Assembly (NCBI RefSeq): GCF_026914185.1
Contig: NC_070571.1
Span: 1,860,001-1,924,000, forward strand
Direction of reading: 5' to 3'
Source: Puccinia triticina
Taxonomy: Eukaryota > Basidiomycota > Pucciniomycetes > Pucciniales > Pucciniaceae
DNA: 64,000 nucleotides
The translations under genes and the position numbers were made by a program. A model generated the notes under the pieces. That model searched no databases and had not been told where the DNA came from. It saw only the letters and a program-made list of their open reading frames with translations. Numbering within the stretch: the first letter of the stretch is position 1; each line of letters begins with the position of its first letter. This document shows, in pieces, positions 54,103-64,000 of the stretch.

Positions 54103-56245
54103 TCACGTCATTAGCTGGATATCCGGATGGCAATTCTTGGACTCCGAGAGGCTGAGCTCGTAATCCGTATTTTTCTCGCTCTTGCTACTACTCGTGCTCC
54201 CACTGGCTTGATCCCTACCCTCGGAAATAATTCGAAGCTGTTGAGGGACAACAAGAGCAACAAGAAAGAAGCCGGCGTCAGTTTCACTGTCAGTGCTATG
54301 CTACACATACACCATTTCAAGAATGGGCAGAGGAGGGAACAAATTCTTACCAGTTGGACGATCAGTGCGCCTAGTAAGAAATACGAGCCTGAGTTAGCCA
54401 ATAACATGAACAATTCCAACCATGGCTTGCTACGATCATCACTAGCCAGTCAGTCTTGATTTTCACACACACAAAACCCGAAAAGAAGATGAGGAAAAAG
54501 AAAACTGAATTGACCATTGCCGCCTCGCCCGATAAATAAAAGATCAAGCCGACAAAAATGTGGTAAACCAGCGTAAGTGTCATCATCACATAATGGACCC
54601 CCAAGTAGACTACACACAGAAAGAAGAAATTTCGTCAAGAGGAATTTGGAAAATCTTGTAGGGACTGGAAGCTAGGAATAATCACTGAAGCTGGTCCGAA
54701 GCTTGCTCGACTTGTTCTGGTTATGGTTTTTCAACAAGCGTTTGACGAATGAACCGGTCGAACTGATCGTGCTCTCCTGGTCCGATTGACTCTTGACCGC
54801 ATGGAAACGTTTGTACATGACTCTGAGTAGAGTGGAGATCCCAAAGACGTAGAACTATTCAAACAACCAAAACGAAAATTAGCAGGTTTTATCGCAGATT
54901 TGTATTGTTAAGTTCTACTCACGATGAGCGTGGGTATAGCCATGAAACTCCAGAACAATCCAGTGTCCCTGAACCTAGCGAGCATATATGAAGACTTGAT
55001 GCTGTACTCGGTGAATTGAGCTGATGCGGTACGGAACTGGGGGCTGCCAAGGGTATTCTGGCCTTGTTGCCAGTGAAGACTGAGCTGGTGAAGTGAGGCA
55101 ATAAGGGTCTTGTAGCTGTCGACCTGCGCACTCATCGAGGCTACCTGTGCCGAAATCAGAACCAGTGCTGAGATTAAAGCGGTCGTCGGGAATACTATCA
55201 GGTTGGCATTAAAGACCAACGGGTGGATCCCATTCTTTTTCCCCTTGAGTGATGCCTCGGAGGCTCTGTGATTGAAACGTCGAACTCAGCACATTTGGAA
55301 TTCTTCTTTAATTATTAGCAGAAAAGAAAAGTGTACCCACCGAACAAACCAAGTACTCCATGCTTGCGTGAAGAATGACCAATAACTAGGATACTAAGAG
55401 TGCAAGTTGAAGAGACATTGTTGAGTGCGACTTCTGATTTGTTTGGTTGAAAAAACGAGTCTTCTTACCCATCGCAATTCCAGCCTGTGAGTTTTTATCA
55501 AAGGCAAAAAAAGAAAACAGAGGTGGACGTCAAGATTATGACCACACATGAAGAAGTACTTTCTGATACATCTGTTGGAGTAGAAAGAGCACTGACCACG
55601 CTGAACCATAGAACGCATCGGCTACATAGCCTGACTTGAAATCGTGGTAGCGAAGTCCTAGGAAGACGAGGAAAAAGGTGCTCCCAACCAGATGGCATCC
55701 CGCAACAATCAAGCCACTTTTAGTTTTGGTTCAAGCAACGTGCAAAAATAACACATCAGTTTTGCTTAAAAGCAAATATCATTCATTAATGGGGTTTTCC
55801 TTACCTGTTAGGAATCCAGTAAGGCTGTGAATCTGTTGTTTTCGAGAACATGACAAATCATCAGAGAAAACGCGCAAAAAGAATGTGAATCGTCAGTTTT
55901 TGTGTAGGCCGCGAGGAGTTGGATAAATAAGACAGTGAAGGGAAAAAAGTATATAAAGCGGAAAGAGAGCTTACGCCCATCGAGGTATTGACGCTTAATG
56001 ATCCAATGTCGTCTCCTGTGACCACCGGCGCCCTGAAGATAGGGCAGACAGATGATGGTGACACATACCAGGAAGATGATGATGTAAGTGGCGATGGATA
56101 CGAGCAGTTCTCTGGCTTGTGATGCGTCTACGGGTGGGTTCTGCCTCCTATCCAGGCCGCGCATGAGACTGAGGAAGGGATTGGACTTGGGATCATGGGA
56201 GGTGCCATTGAGGATAGCTTCGAGGGTGGGTGATGAAGAGGCCAT
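54103..56245 (-). CDS. Seven-helix membrane protein of unknown function
   Basis: ATG 56245 (MASSSPTLEAILNGTSHDP), stop at 54103, about nine exons. Hydrophobic segments: LLVSIATYIIIFLVCVTIICL; GLIVAGCHLVGSTFFLVFLGL; ADAFYGSAWSVLFLLQ; LIVFPTTALISALVLISAQVA; GLFWSFMAIPTLIFYVFGI; YVMMTLTLVYHIFVGLIFYL; LFMLLANSGSYFLLGALIVQL. The loop before the fifth helix is about 70 residues, and the C-terminal tail is serine-rich and hydrophilic (SGSTSSSKSEKNTDYELSL). Seven helices, a short N-terminus with a potential N-glycosylation site (NGT) and a cytoplasmic-like serine-rich tail fit a receptor-like layout, but no known receptor motif is present. An in-frame ATG at 56341 would only add a poor extension. Confidence 0.78.
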
Positions 56246-57228
56246 GATGATGGGTTGTGTAAGGGGAGATGAGCCCCTAAGTACCGGCAAATATAACGCG
56301 CGACACTCGAGCATTCTTCGTCCCACCCCACCCACGGGCACAGGCTGCCCGGCGCGGCGAATGGGACCGCTCTAGAGAGGCCTGCTCGGCCCAGTTGGCC
56401 TCCCTCGCCACGATGGTCGTTATGCACCAAAATAGCACCTCACGCGGCGCCCGGTTCAGACCCGAGGGCCGAGCCGAGGATGCCTCTCAAAGTGGCGTGG
56501 TGGTCCGGCGGAGTGCGAGGCCGAGGCGCGATGCCCGCTCCGGCTGGCCATTCCAGCCGCTGCCGCCGGAGCACTCCCGAAGCGCAAAATGCCAAACCAA
56601 ACTCGGGATGCGCACGGCTCTGCACCAAGCAACGAACATGCCCGCCGATGCCCCCCATCGATCGTCGACATCCAAGCATCTCATTGTCCAGCTTGACCCC
56701 GATCTCCAGCAGATTCATTTGAGCTATTTACGTACTTCGACTAGGACCGACACCTTGCGCGCCTTCCGACGCCCCAGACTAGGCTTGCTTTGGGCCGCCG
56801 CGGCTGCGCTCACGCTCCATGCCCTGTTGTCGCGGGTGATGCCCGATGTCTAGGGCCGATGTCAATTGCCTTGAGGCCACCATGTCTCCGGTTAAGCTCA
56901 ATCATCCCGGGACCATGCCCTTGGGAGTCTACCCATTTAAATGGTTCTCAATCTGATAAGAATGGCTATGTTGAGTGGATCATTTGTCATACTGCACCGT
57001 GATTTTTTTGTTCTTTATCTAAATATCCACCCTTGATATCCTTACGCACAATGAAAAAAAAAAAGAAAAATTCCCCAAGGTTTGGTGATGGAAGTAATTA
57101 TGTAATATGTAGTTTTGTTGTTGAGCCTGTGACAGGGCAGTGACAGGCGCCCTCCTGCTATTAACATATCCACTTTCCTCCCGAGGCCACCACCACCGCC
57201 AGCCCCAGCCAGCCAGCTCCCAGCCCCG
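56246..57228. other. Divergent promoter region, GC-rich
   Basis: 983 bp between the seven-helix protein gene and the CENP-B-like gene. 56300-56860 is GC-rich with ORFs on both strands (for example a 152-codon plus-strand frame at 56395-56853) but without domains. No gene is called. Confidence 0.4.
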
Positions 57229-60200
57229 ATGGACCAGCAAACACAACCAGAACCACGAAAACAACGGACCAGCATCGACGAGCTCCTCGACCAACTCCAG
57301 CTGACCATCCACTGTCTGGACGACTCCGTACCCACGGCAACAGAAAACGACATCGTAGCACTCACACTCAGCCACTCGACAAACCAGCTGCCCCCGCAGA
57401 CAGACAGACTGGCCGAGCACCTCCAGCTCATCCTCAGCAGCCTCTTCCCCGAAGGACAGCAGGAACGAGCCTACCAGAACATCAGACGAGGCCCACACGG
57501 AATACAGGCACTCACCAGCTACCTCCAAACAGTCAGAACTCACCATGCCTGGCAAGACTCACTCGACCAGCAGATCCTCGAACCCCATCTCAAGAGAATC
57601 CTCACCCTCGTTGTCGGTCAGTAATCTCACATCCCAAAAACAAGCAGCCAAAGAAAAAAAAAAAAAAACTCACATCTGCTGGTAGAAACAACAGAACGCT
57701 GCACACGGCCCCAGACTGGGAACCCTGTCTCGATCGACACCAATCCCAATCTGCCGATAGCAGACGAGCAGCACTCGATCGGAGTCACCGACCCTAATCC
57801 ACTCAACTATCTGATCGAACAGCTCGAGAATCAAGACAATCACCAACCGTCACCACCGTCACAGAGTACGGCTAGCAAGAAGAGGAACTCGACCACCGTC
57901 GCACACAAGCTACAGGTGATCGACCACCATAACAAGACCAAGTCGACCCAGAAACAGACCGCGAAGAGGTTCGGCCTCACCCAGAGTCAGCTCAGTAGAT
58001 GGCTCAAGGAAGAGGAGGAGCTTCGTGAATATCTTCTGGATAAAGGATCTTCCAGTAAGCGCCAACGAACCGGCGACTTCCCACAGATCGAAGAAACCCT
58101 CCTGCGATACTACATCGAAGCCAGGGCGCGAAACTGTCTACCCCCGGATGAGCTCCTCAAGGAACGCACAAAGTCGTTTATGAAACTCTACCAGATCCCC
58201 GAGAACTTACTCAAGGTCTCAAACGGATGGCTGCTCAGGTTCAAGGCCAGGAATAACATCAAGAGTTATCAGCTCCCCCCTCCCCATCCAGCACACTTAG
58301 GCCTAGACACTAGCCTCGACTCGGTCCGGGAGAAATTGAGAAACCTCACTAACTCATATGCCCTACAGGATATCTACACTCTTGGCGAAGTCGAGTTGTT
58401 CTGCAAGTGAGCTTATTCTCATTATCTCCTGTTTGATTTTAACTAACTTATCTCCTAAACCCAAGTCTTGGTGCCCTGACAGGCTCGTTAGATGTTGATC
58501 CATCCCAAAGACTCCGACTTACTTACTTGCTATGCACAAATGCCGATGGGAGTGACAAACGAACCCCACTGGTCATCGGGCGCACTCTCGAGCCAGACAC
58601 CTTCCAGGCCCCGCAGGGGGAGAAGCCATACTGGTATCGATACTCAGCCCGGGGCCGGAGCTCGTCGCCGATTTTTTCCGAGTGGATCAGAAAGTTCGAT
58701 CGAGAGATGCAGCGCCAAGAGCGGAAGGTGTTCCTGATGTTCGACAACACGCGAGGCCATCTCTGTGAGCTGGAATCGATTGCGAGCACGGCCTTGCTTC
58801 CACTGCCTGAGTCGACGCTCAGATATGTCCAGCCGCTCCTGGCGGGCATCATCCGCACCTTCAAGTCAAACTACCGCCGGAATCTGCTCGAGAGCCACAT
58901 GGAGCTGAGCCAGCAAGAGATCGGCCAAGTTTGGGCACCAAAGAAACACGAGCAACGACTGGCGCTCGAATGTGCCCACTCCGCATGGGACCAAGTCACC
59001 CCCACGACAATCCGCAACTGCTTCGGCCATTCTGGCATCATCTCGCCCCGTTTAGATGATGGCTTCACCACCGCCCTCGACCAGATCCATTCCTCTCAGT
59101 TTGCCTCCGACCTTGACATGGAGAAATCCCTGATGGCCACCCAATCTGCTCTCATCCAACTCCAAAGAGACCTCAAGCTACCCGAATCTTCCCAGCTGAG
59201 TATCGAGGAATTCCTGGAACTCGAATCCCATCTCGATCTGAACTACCCGCAAGTCCCGCAAGTAGTAGAGGATAGTCAAGCGTCTGGCACGTCGACAGAG
59301 CTGACCGATGAAGAACTTGTCCAAGAGTCCAAGTTCCTTGCAAGCCAGCTCTTGGAAGAAGCTCGGTATCGGAAACGGGAAGAGAATCATGAGCCAAATG
59401 GAGCCGACGACGGCGTGCCTGTTTTTGATCCCTCTTCCCTGACGTCGATCGAGTCTAATACGACGTCCAAGGAGCTCAGCAAAACAAACACCAGACGGGC
59501 GATCAAGCCGCGCCCGAAACGGAAGCCCGCTTCCAAGTCGGTGTCGTCTCCGCCGAGTGTCGGGGCGGTAGCAGTGGACGACAAGACCCAGCCGGAGACC
59601 CCCAACGGCCTCCTGTCGTCCGCCGATCTCCAGAATCAGCTTCCTGTTCACCTCCAGCAATCCTCTTCGCCCTCCGTACCCGCTCCGTCTCTAGTCCCAC
59701 TGTCCGTCCAAGAAATGATCCACGTACTCGGCCGTCTGGAGTACTCTCTCCCCTTCTATCTCTCCCCTAACAACTCGTCCTCCTCACTCGTCCCTCCCCT
59801 CTATCAGCCAAACTCGGCGCCTTTCATGCCTGTTGATACCCCCCAGACGGACTTCGGACTCGCCGAGAAACAGCACTTGGACCGGCTGCTCGGCTTGGCG
59901 CTCAACCTGCCCGACCAGCCGCTGCCCGCACACGCGTCCCAAGTATCGGCCACTCGGCCTGCCCAAAGTGGCCAGCCAGCCGACCAGTCTTCTCACCACA
60001 CACCAGCGACTCATCATGGTATCTCAAACGGAGGAGAACACCAAGGTGACCTCGTCGTTGGTCGAGCAGCCGATGGGCTGCGGGGATCGGAAGGCCCACA
60101 AGAGACGAACACCACCACCACGCGCCTGTTCGACCTCGACTCGAGCATCCTTCTCAGCCACCTCGAGTCCACGCTCACCCGCAACGCCTTCCATCTCGCC

Positions 60201-60545
60201 CCCTCTTCCTCTTCCGCGCCGCCTCCCTCTGGCTCAGGCTCTGGAGCCGAGCCCGATCGGGGACGGGACATGCATGCGCATCTGGACCAGGATCTCGGGC
60301 TCAGTCGGGCGGCGCGGGATGCGAATAATCCGCACGAGAATGCGGATCCGGTCACTCGGGACGGTGGTCAGTCGAGTACACATGGCCTTCTGGATCCACG
60401 GACCGCTGAGAACCCGGATCCGGGCTCCGGGTCCGGGACTCGCAAGAGTCGCGCGGGGGACTTGCGGGTCCAGTTGGGGTTTATCGCCAGCCTGAAGGCC
60501 CACCTGTCTGGGCTGTTAACCACTCCGAATACTCTTTCTTCTTGA
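57229..60545 (+). CDS. CENP-B/pogo transposase-derived protein with decayed DDE triad
   Basis: Exons 57229-57616, 57686-58406, 58466-60545; 1062 aa. The first 130 residues are unknown. A CENP-B-type N-terminal helix-turn-helix follows at about 195-235 (HKLQVIDHHNKTKS; TAKRFGLTQSQLSRWLKEE), then a Tc5-type second DNA-binding domain (QIEETLLRYYIEARA; LLKVSNGWLLRFKARNNI), then a DDE_1 domain (LCTNADGSDKRTPLVIGR; KVFLMFDNTRGHLCELESI; AGIIRTFKSNYRRNLL; AWDQVTPTTIRNCFGHSGI). In active pogo enzymes the first Asp lies in a NMDETGLF-like box, here TLGEVELF; the third lies in QPLDQG, here QPLLAG. So two of three catalytic residues are gone while the frame is intact. A 480-residue disordered, S/P-rich C-terminus follows. 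It is therefore probably a domesticated DNA-binding protein (CENP-B, Abp1-like); its role is inferred. Confidence 0.87.
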
Positions 60546-61026
60546 ACGCTTCCTCTTCGACTGTTTATAGTGACATTCACTGGTGTGGATAGAAAGATTG
60601 GAGCAACTGAGTTATGGAAATTCTGTACTGCTGTAAGACTCGAAACGTCGCTGCATTCGAGGCTGGGCTTCTACCCGAAACGCGGGTGATGGTGCTCTGC
60701 ACCATGTCTGCCCTATACGTACATACACAAATACAACAATGGCATAACAACTGCTGGTGTTTGGGTAATGAAGACAACTACACGGTAGGCTTCTGTTTTT
60801 CTATAATGAAAGGGGGACTAATGATATCCGTGTATGTGAGTGTATCCTGGTTTAACTGATGTGTATGCATGGGCACACGAGGTAATAAAGATAAGAGCAC
60901 AGAACGCTTGGCGTGGACTGATAAGAATTGGCTGAGTGAACTCTAAAAAAACCATTAAAGAAGAGTAAGAAAGGAAACAAAGCATGATTAAGAGTTGATG
61001 GAGGGTGGAAGGCAAAGCCCAGAGGA
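60546..61026. other. Intergenic region between convergent genes
   Basis: 480 bp holding the 3' ends of the CENP-B-like and J-domain genes. No gene seen. Confidence 0.5.
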
Positions 61027-62816
61027 TCAATTGGGATCGCGGGAGCTGTTGTTGATGGAGCGGGGGTGGAACTTATGGGAGGAAGGATCGGCCCAAGCAA
61101 AGGCGAGGTCCGCATGGTTTGTGCTGAGGTGTGAGGAGTGGAGGAGGTGGGGATGGTGGGGGTGGAGGGAGGGAGGGAGCGGAAGAAGTTCGGCGCGGTA
61201 CCTGGCCAAGAAGCCGGTGGGGGCGGAGCTAGCGGAGAAGAGCTCGGCGCGGGGGATCTCGCGGTCGAGGGGGTGTGGGCCGCGGAGGATGTTCCTGCCG
61301 ACGACGGCGTGGGGCGAGCAGGGCAGGCCGGCGGCATAGGACGGCGGGGGACGGGGGTCGCGCGGGGCGCCGATGGCGAGCGGCTTGATCAGGATGTCCT
61401 GCGGGATCATCGAGGCCATGGGCGAGCAGGGGTCGCTGTAGAGGGACTTGTCCAGGAAGAACTCGTCCGGCTTCCTCGCGCCGAGCTTGGAGGAGACCAC
61501 TAGGCCGCGGGCTGCTGCGGCTGAGGAGGATGAGGAGGAGGAGGAGGAGGCGGAGGAGGAGGAGGGAGGGGCGGGGAGCGGCTTGCAGGGCCCGGCCCGG
61601 GCGGCGTCGGACTTGAAGGACTTGACGGCTTCGCGGGCCTGCTTGAGCTGCTCGGACTCGATGACGTCGTTGGAGAAGGAGACGCGGCGGCTGCGGGTGT
61701 TCCGTTGGGAGCTTGGCCCCGTGCTGTGGCTGGCGGAGAGGTAGGAGGAGGAGCTTGTGGAATGGCCCCGGCTGCGCAGCCCGCCCGGCTCCCTGCTGCT
61801 GTAGTGCTCCGAGGAGGAGGAGGGGTGGTATGCCGCCGGCGCGTGGTCCCGGCTTAGGAGCTCCCCGATGCTGCCCGGACTCCCCCGGAATTGACTCTTG
61901 CTCTCGTCGCGCAGGATGCCGGTCTTCAAGGCGCCATTCCAGGCCGGCGGTTTGCTGGTACTGGCAGAACCCGTGCTAGCCGTCGTGCCGTCTTCTCGGG
62001 CCGGCCCGCTGACGGAAGCCTTGCGGTTGTGGCCGGGACGTGCGAACGGGCTTTCGTCTGGGAAGCGGGAGGCCGGAGAGCGGCGGGGTCTGGGCTGAGG
62101 GCCGGCAGCAGGCTTGGTGGCCGCGGCCGGAGGGACGTGCGTCTGCTGGGCCCGTCGCTCCTGGTCGATCTGGCAGACGACCCGGTTGAACAGCTTGACG
62201 GGGTTCACGTCGACCAGCAAGGCGCGCAGCTCGGCCGGCAGCCCGGCGCGCAGGTCGATCGTCAGCTCGGAGCGCGCCCGGGAGCGGCCCGGGGTCGTCG
62301 GCAGCGGCGGCGGGAGGGCCGCGCTCCGTCGGTACTCCGATGAGCGGACCAGATCGTACAGCTGGCGCCGTGCGTCTACAGATGGTCCGGGAGATGGTCG
62401 AGCTCAGCAATCATGTGGTCTCTGTGTGGGGCTGCTGGGCTGGTTCCGGGGGACTTACCGTCTCCGATCAGCGCATAGGCTTCAGCGGCCGCGCGGAACT
62501 GGGTGTGGGGCGCGCCGGAGCCGACGGTGCTGGCTTCGGGGCGGTCGGAGAGCTTGCAGGGATGGTGCTGACATGCCTGTGGATGATGCAATCGTCTGGT
62601 GTCAGTTCTCTGGACTGCACGACGTCAACGTGTTGGGGAAGGATGCATTGTTTTTGGGGGGGGGTCTGATCATTGGTGTTGCGTTGGAGCGATTGTTGGA
62701 GGGCTTTTGGATGTGGATGGAGGGAGGGGTAACTCAACCAGCTCGAGATAAGCGGCCCTTATTTCGGCGGAAGACGCGGTGGACGGAACGTTCAAGACCC
62801 GATAAGCGTCTGCCAT
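61027..62816 (-). CDS. J-domain protein with HPC in place of HPD
   Basis: Three exons (about 62816-62740, 62576-62459, 62375-61027) give roughly 514 aa. The J domain occupies the N-terminus: helix I/II ADAYRVLNVPSTASSAEIRAA/YLEL, then ACQHHPCKLSD where HPD is normal, then helix III/IV PHTQFRAAAEAYALIGDDARR/QLYDLVRSSEYRR. The Asp of HPD, required to stimulate Hsp70 ATPase, is Cys (codon TGC). The remainder is long, disordered and S/P/A-rich with short ordered-looking patches (ELRALLVDVNPVKLFNRVVCQ; RSRRVSFSNDVIESEQLKQA; KPDEFFLDKSLYSDP; GRNILRGPHPLDREIPRAEL). RRVSF and similar could be phosphosites or PP1-docking motifs. It is a J-like protein, probably not a normal Hsp70 co-chaperone. Confidence 0.8.
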
Positions 62817-63849
62817 TTCCGGTTGTTGTTGTTTCTAGGTAGTTGAGGAAGGAAAATATCCACGATCACCAGTGATGATGGATAGGAAGAGATGAGGAAG
62901 TCGGAGGACCAAAGCAGAGTGGGTGGGTGTCGGGGGCTGTGGGCTTGGATTGGGATGGTATTTATTTATAAGGGAAGATAAGGGTGCAGCTTGATGGCCG
63001 GACTGATTAATAACTGAGGGCTGGCTGAGGCTGAGCGACTGAGGCTGATCGGCTGAGCACTGGACACCAGCAGTGATCACAGGCTTCTGCTCAGACACTC
63101 CATCCTCGCCTCCTGTCGCTGGGTTTCGGAAGCAGCTGCGACGTGTGCGAGGAAGAGTACACCGAGCATCGGCCCAGTCGACGCCGGGCGCACTCGCCGG
63201 GCAAGTCAAATGACTTCATTCGAAGCCCCCAATCTGTTATCGGGAAAAATCGTACAGCCGAGTATGTATCCGCAAACCTAAAATAAATCCCTCCTGCGCC
63301 GTGTCACGAGCGTTCACGCTCTGGGGCAGCCTGCTGTTCCCTGGATGCTTTCATCAGAACGGGCGCCGTAGACTATGGCTTGAAGCGGGCACTCGGAGGG
63401 AAGGCCAGCCGGATGCACTGCACTGCAGTGACCAGAGCTGAGTCCCACAGGCTAAAACAAAAGGAAAACATGATAAGAGGAAGCAGAACACAAGCCACGT
63501 TTGGTGCCCGTGACCTGCTCCCTTTCAAACCCCCTCCCCCCTTCGCCGAGGCCACTCCCCCAAGCTCTAGTTCCCGATCGGCATGGCTGACTCAGGTGGA
63601 GCAAAGCGCAGGAAGGGACGGCCTGGATGCACAAAGAGCTCCTCCTGCCCATGAGGTACATCATACAAGAAATGAGCTTGCAAAGCTGTAGCTGGCACTC
63701 TTCTAGGAGATCGATCGGACATCGGCAAAAATGGACTCAAGTAAAGTTTCATGTCACAAAGGGAATATACACACAGGGCCAGCTAGTTGTGGACAAGATA
63801 CTGCGAAGAAGCAAATATTTATATACACATGTCGGGAGGATGACATGGA
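62817..63849. other. Intergenic region, no supported gene
   Basis: Upstream region of the J-domain gene and 3' region of the gene at the right edge. A 124-codon minus-strand ORF (62835-63209) reads like promoter/UTR sequence and has no domain. Confidence 0.4.
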
Positions 63850-64000
63850 CTATTTTGGTGGGGGGGTTGATTTGGCGGGTGGGCCGGCTGGTTTGCCACC
63901 AGCTGGGGGAGCCTTGGTGGACTTGGTAGTCCCTGGAAGTGCGACCACGATGGGCTTGACGAGCCCGGCGACCGGCTTGAAGTCGCTGCCGTTTTTCCCA
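63850..64000 (-). CDS. 3' end of a gene cut by the window edge
   Basis: On the minus strand an open frame enters at 64000 and ends with TAG at 63852-63850. The visible 49 residues are lysine-, proline- and alanine-rich (KNGSDFKPVAGLVKPIVV; TTKSTKAPPAGGKPAGPPAK), like a basic disordered tail. The family cannot be told from this part. Confidence 0.4.
   Translation of the reverse strand, partial: GKNGSDFKPVAGLVKPIVVALPGTTKSTKAPPAGGKPAGPPAKSTPPPK

Noticed and set aside
56395..56853. 152-codon plus-strand ORF upstream of the CENP-B-like gene
   Set aside because: Arg/Pro/Ala-rich composition in a GC-rich promoter region, with overlapping ORFs on the other strand and no domain.
1..64000. CRISPR arrays, bacterial operons, rRNA or complete tRNA genes
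   Set aside because: None seen; the window is intron-rich eukaryotic DNA. Covariance models for tRNA and snoRNA were not run, so small RNA genes could be missed.

Overview
The window looks like nuclear DNA of a basidiomycete fungus, most likely a rust (Pucciniales). Genes carry many short introns (mostly 50-110 bp, GT..AG), neighbours sit on either strand, coding density is moderate, and Ty1/copia elements, foldback elements and homopolymer tracts are interspersed. The rust assignment rests on overall style and is inference; the fungal assignment is firm from the gene set (aspartate kinase, cellular RNA-dependent RNA polymerase, YDR124W-like protein, OPT and Alr/Mnr2-type transporters).

Layout. 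1-9763 is repeat territory: the 5' end of a minus-strand copia element with a repeat-rich LTR, a disrupted hypothetical gene, a TTCGAA-rich repeat patch, a foldback element, and one complete copia element (2823-9763) with two identical 133-bp LTRs. 10.7-12.6 kb holds an aquaporin; a divergent paralogue with the same intron positions lies at 28.9-30.5 kb on the other strand. 13.3-15.2 kb encodes an acidic coiled-coil protein, and 16.3-18.6 kb a multi-exon protein with a signal peptide. Aspartate kinase is at 19.1-21.3 kb. 21.4-25.5 kb is mostly non-coding and contains a pogo/Tigger-type MITE. A YDR124W-like gene with an apparent frameshift is at 25.6-27.9 kb. Then follow NHP2 and mitochondrial monothiol glutaredoxin (divergent pair), an OPT oligopeptide transporter, a CorA/Mnr2-like Mg transporter, a GC-rich island, a cellular RNA-dependent RNA polymerase (RNA silencing), a DHTKD1-type 2-oxo acid dehydrogenase E1, a seven-helix membrane protein, a CENP-B/pogo-derived protein with a decayed catalytic triad, a J-domain protein whose HPD motif reads HPC, and the 3' end of one more gene at the right edge.

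Functional links. The genes do not form one pathway cluster; this is a normal mixed eukaryotic region. Two themes recur. Genome defence and transposon history: an RdRP sits in the same window as copia elements, a pogo-type MITE and a domesticated pogo-type transposase. Variant key residues in otherwise recognisable families: aquaporins with NPN plus NTA/NSA, a CorA-like protein with SMN in place of GMN, a J protein with HPC in place of HPD, and a CENP-B-like protein whose DDE positions read G, D, L. Several of these open frames are long and cleanly spliced, so they look like maintained variants, not random decay.

Coordinates of exons were read by hand and may be off by a base or two; start and stop codons are more certain than internal splice sites.
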